The position numbers and the translations under genes are program-made. Positions 62,150 through 64,000 of a stretch of DNA of 64,000 nt are shown here, in pieces. Origin of the DNA: Serratia marcescens (GTDB lineage Bacteria > Pseudomonadota > Gammaproteobacteria > Enterobacterales > Enterobacteriaceae); contig NZ_JARVZZ010000001.1 of assembly GCF_029846115.1 (NCBI RefSeq), forward strand, positions 2,356,001-2,420,000, in the 5' to 3' direction. The notes under the pieces were generated by a model. That model saw nothing but the letters and a program-made list of their open reading frames with translations, ran no database searches and was not told the origin of the DNA. How positions within the stretch are numbered: position 1 is the first letter of the stretch; the number at the start of each line of letters is the position of its first letter.

Positions 62150-64000
62150 ATGGCGCTCTCCTCCGCAGTTAAAGATCAGATTGGCCAGTGGTACAAAGCC
62201 CTGCAGCAGCAAATACCGGATTTTATTTCCCGCGCGCCCCAGCGCCAGATGATCGCCGAGGTGGCGAAGACGCTGGCCGGTGACTACCCGCGCCATCTGG
62301 CGATCGAGGCGCCGACCGGCGTCGGCAAAACGCTGTCTTACCTGATCCCGGGCATCGCCGTCGGGCGGGCGGAGAGCAAGCCGCTGGTGGTCAGCACCGC
62401 CAACGTGGCGCTGCAGGACCAGATCTACAGCAAAGATTTGCCGCTGCTGAAGAAGATTATCCCCGATCTGAAATTTACCGGCGCCTTTGGCCGCGGGCGT
62501 TACGTCTGCCCGCGCAACCTGGCGGCGATGAGCACCGACGTCAGTCAACAGGGCGATCTGACGCTGTTCCTCGACGACGAACTGGCGCCGTCCAGCGGCG
62601 AAGAGCAGGCGCTGTGCCAGAAACTGGCCAAGGCGTTGGCCCGCTTCGAGTGGGACGGGCTGCGCGATCACTATCAACAGAGCATCGACGATCCGCTGTG
62701 GGCCAAGCTGAGCACCGACAAGGCCAACTGCCTGGGGCGCAACTGCCATTACATCCGTGAATGCCCGTTCTATATCGCCCGCAAAGAGATCGAGAGCGCC
62801 GACGTGGTGGTGGCCAACCACGCCCTGGTGATGGCGGCGCTGGAGACGGAATCGGTGCTGCCGAACCCGAAAGAGCTGCTGCTGGTGCTGGACGAAGGCC
62901 ACCATTTGCCGGAGGTGGCGCGCGATGCGCTGGAGATCGACGGGGAAATCACCGCGCTCTCGACCAACCTGCAGTTGGACATGATCGTGCGCCAGGTCGA
63001 GCAGTGCATGACCCAATACCGGCCGAAGAATCCGCCGGGGCTGGCCAACAGCGAGCGGCTGAAGAACCATTGCGAGGAGCTGCGTGAGCTGGTGCAGATC
63101 TTCGAGCATCAGGTCAGTGCCTACCTGCCCGGCGACAGCGTGGCGGCCGAGCACCGTTTTGAAATGGGCGAGCTGCCGGCGGAGATGGTGGAGAGTTGCG
63201 CGCGGCTGTTCAAACTGACCGATGCGCTGCGCGGGCTGGCGGAGTTCGTGCTTAACGATCTCACCGAGCAGACCGGCAAGCATGACATCGTGCGCCTGCA
63301 CCGGTCGATCATTCAGATGAGCCGCACGCTGGGCTATCTGGAAGCGATGAGCAAGCTGTGGCGGCTGGCGGCGCTCGACAAGTCGTCCAACGCGCCGATC
63401 TCCAAATGGGTCACGCGCGAGCTGCGCGATAACGTTACCCATCTCTACCTGCACTGCGTCGGCATCCGCGTCAGCGACCAGCTGGAGAAGCTGCTGTGGC
63501 GCAAGGTGCCGCACGTGGTGGTCACCTCGGCCACGCTGCGTTCGCTGAACAGCTTCGCGCGTTTGCAGGAGATGAGCGGGTTGAGCGAGAAGGCCGGCGA
63601 TCGCTTCGAAACGCTCTCTTCGCCGTTCAATCATGTCGAACAGGGCAAGATTGTCATTCCGCAGATGCGCTACGAACCGGCGCTCGCCAACGAGGCGGAG
63701 CACCTTGAGGAGATGGCGCGATGTTTCCGCGCCGAGCAGGCGAGCGGCAAACACAAAGGCATGCTGATCCTGTTCAGCAGCCACCGGGCGATGCAGACTT
63801 TCCTCAGCTACGTGACCGATCTGCGGCTGATGCTGCTGGTGCAGGGCGACCAGCCGCGCTACCGGCTGGTGGAAGAACACCGCAAGCGGGTGGAGAAGGG
63901 CGTCGCCAGCGTGCTGGTGGGGCTGCAATCGTTCGCCGAAGGGTTGGATCTGAAAGGCGAGCTGCTGACCCAGGTACACATTCACAAAATTGCGTTCCCG
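62150..64000 (+). CDS. dinG: ATP-dependent DNA helicase DinG (5' part)
   Basis: The frame is open from the ATG at 62150 to the window end, giving 617 codons of a protein that is about 716 residues in E. coli; the C-terminus is outside. DinG is a 5'-3' superfamily 2 helicase with an Fe-S cluster that unwinds R-loops and forked DNA. Visible are Walker A EAPTGVGKT (about residues 51-59), the cluster cysteines (RYVCPRN, then NCLGRNC and ECPF), the Walker B box LDEGHH and the late motif LVGLQSFAEGLDLKG. No consensus LexA box lies in the upstream 65 bp. Confidence 0.95.
   Translation, partial: MALSSAVKDQIGQWYKALQQQIPDFISRAPQRQMIAEVAKTLAGDYPRHLAIEAPTGVGKTLSYLIPGIAVGRAESKPLVVSTANVALQDQIYSKDLPLLKKIIPDLKFTGAFGRGRYVCPRNLAAMSTDVSQQGDLTLFLDDELAPSSGEEQALCQKLAKALARFEWDGLRDHYQQSIDDPLWAKLSTDKANCLGRNCHYIRECPFYIARKEIESADVVVANHALVMAALETESVLPNPKELLLVLDEGHHLPEVARDALEIDGEITALSTNLQLDMIVRQVEQCMTQYRPKNPPGLANSERLKNHCEELRELVQIFEHQVSAYLPGDSVAAEHRFEMGELPAEMVESCARLFKLTDALRGLAEFVLNDLTEQTGKHDIVRLHRSIIQMSRTLGYLEAMSKLWRLAALDKSSNAPISKWVTRELRDNVTHLYLHCVGIRVSDQLEKLLWRKVPHVVVTSATLRSLNSFARLQEMSGLSEKAGDRFETLSSPFNHVEQGKIVIPQMRYEPALANEAEHLEEMARCFRAEQASGKHKGMLILFSSHRAMQTFLSYVTDLRLMLLVQGDQPRYRLVEEHRKRVEKGVASVLVGLQSFAEGLDLKGELLTQVHIHKIAFP

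Noticed and set aside
62135..63985. 616-codon minus-strand frame at the window end
   Set aside because: It is a GC-bias shadow of dinG, whose own frame carries all helicase motifs.

Overview
The window is chromosomal DNA from a high-GC member of the Enterobacterales, most likely Serratia (S. marcescens group). This rests on the gene repertoire (yehZYXW/osmF, yedA, yehS, sseA, an OmpC-type porin, dinG), the GC-rich codon use and an ERIC-type intergenic repeat. Genus assignment is inference from recognition; no search was run. No rRNA, tRNA, CRISPR array or complete insertion sequence is visible.

Layout. 0.1-5.1 kb: an MpaB/DUF2236 oxygenase, a suppressor-of-fused-domain protein, an isochorismatase-like hydrolase, a 3-hydroxyisobutyrate-dehydrogenase-type reductase, and a second-type tryptophanyl-tRNA synthetase (trpS2) preceded by a Trp-Trp leader peptide and attenuator. 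5.1-8.8 kb: a phnCDEE phosphonate-type ABC transporter behind a Pho-box-like site, then an ERIC element and yehS. 9.7-12.9 kb: an orphan, AT-richer gene for a 1047-residue tailspike-like beta-helix protein. 13.0-24.8 kb: a urea nitrogen operon (allophanate hydrolase, urea carboxylase, GntR regulator, urtABCDE importer) behind a sigma-54 promoter with an NtrC-like site; together these import urea and convert it to ammonia and CO2 without urease. 24.8-25.4 kb: a ParDE toxin-antitoxin locus whose toxin gene carries an in-frame amber codon.

25.5-39.3 kb: mixed metabolic genes: DUF2165, acetyltransferase, a FAD monooxygenase behind a Fur-box-like site, DUF4865 with a divergent LysR, sseA, a Nudix hydrolase, a MocR regulator divergent from DUF1127 and glutathione transferase genes, a Gfo/Idh dehydrogenase, and a three-gene set (YcaC-like hydrolase, ABM monooxygenase, YtcJ-like amidohydrolase) divergent from a LysR gene. 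39.3-40.1 kb has no confident gene but is highly structured: it holds a C4-like antisense RNA candidate and a complementary target, probably a relic of a phage immunity region.

40.1-54.6 kb: fatty acid desaturase, the osmF-yehYXW osmoprotectant importer, a PhnD-like binding protein, an SDR protein without the usual catalytic Tyr/Lys, a TumE/TumA-type toxin-antitoxin pair with a perfect operator, LysR, a 58-residue membrane protein, yedA, DUF2878, a SufR-like Fe-S regulator divergent from an MFS exporter, and an AraC-azlCD set. 54.6-64 kb: XRE-cupin and acetyltransferase genes, an AT-richer islet with a candidate membrane toxin/immunity pair resembling Ssp6/Sip6, an e(P4)-type acid phosphatase lipoprotein, a tandem-GNAT protein, a porin, a GST, a CMD/tautomerase pair and the 5' part of dinG, which runs off the end.
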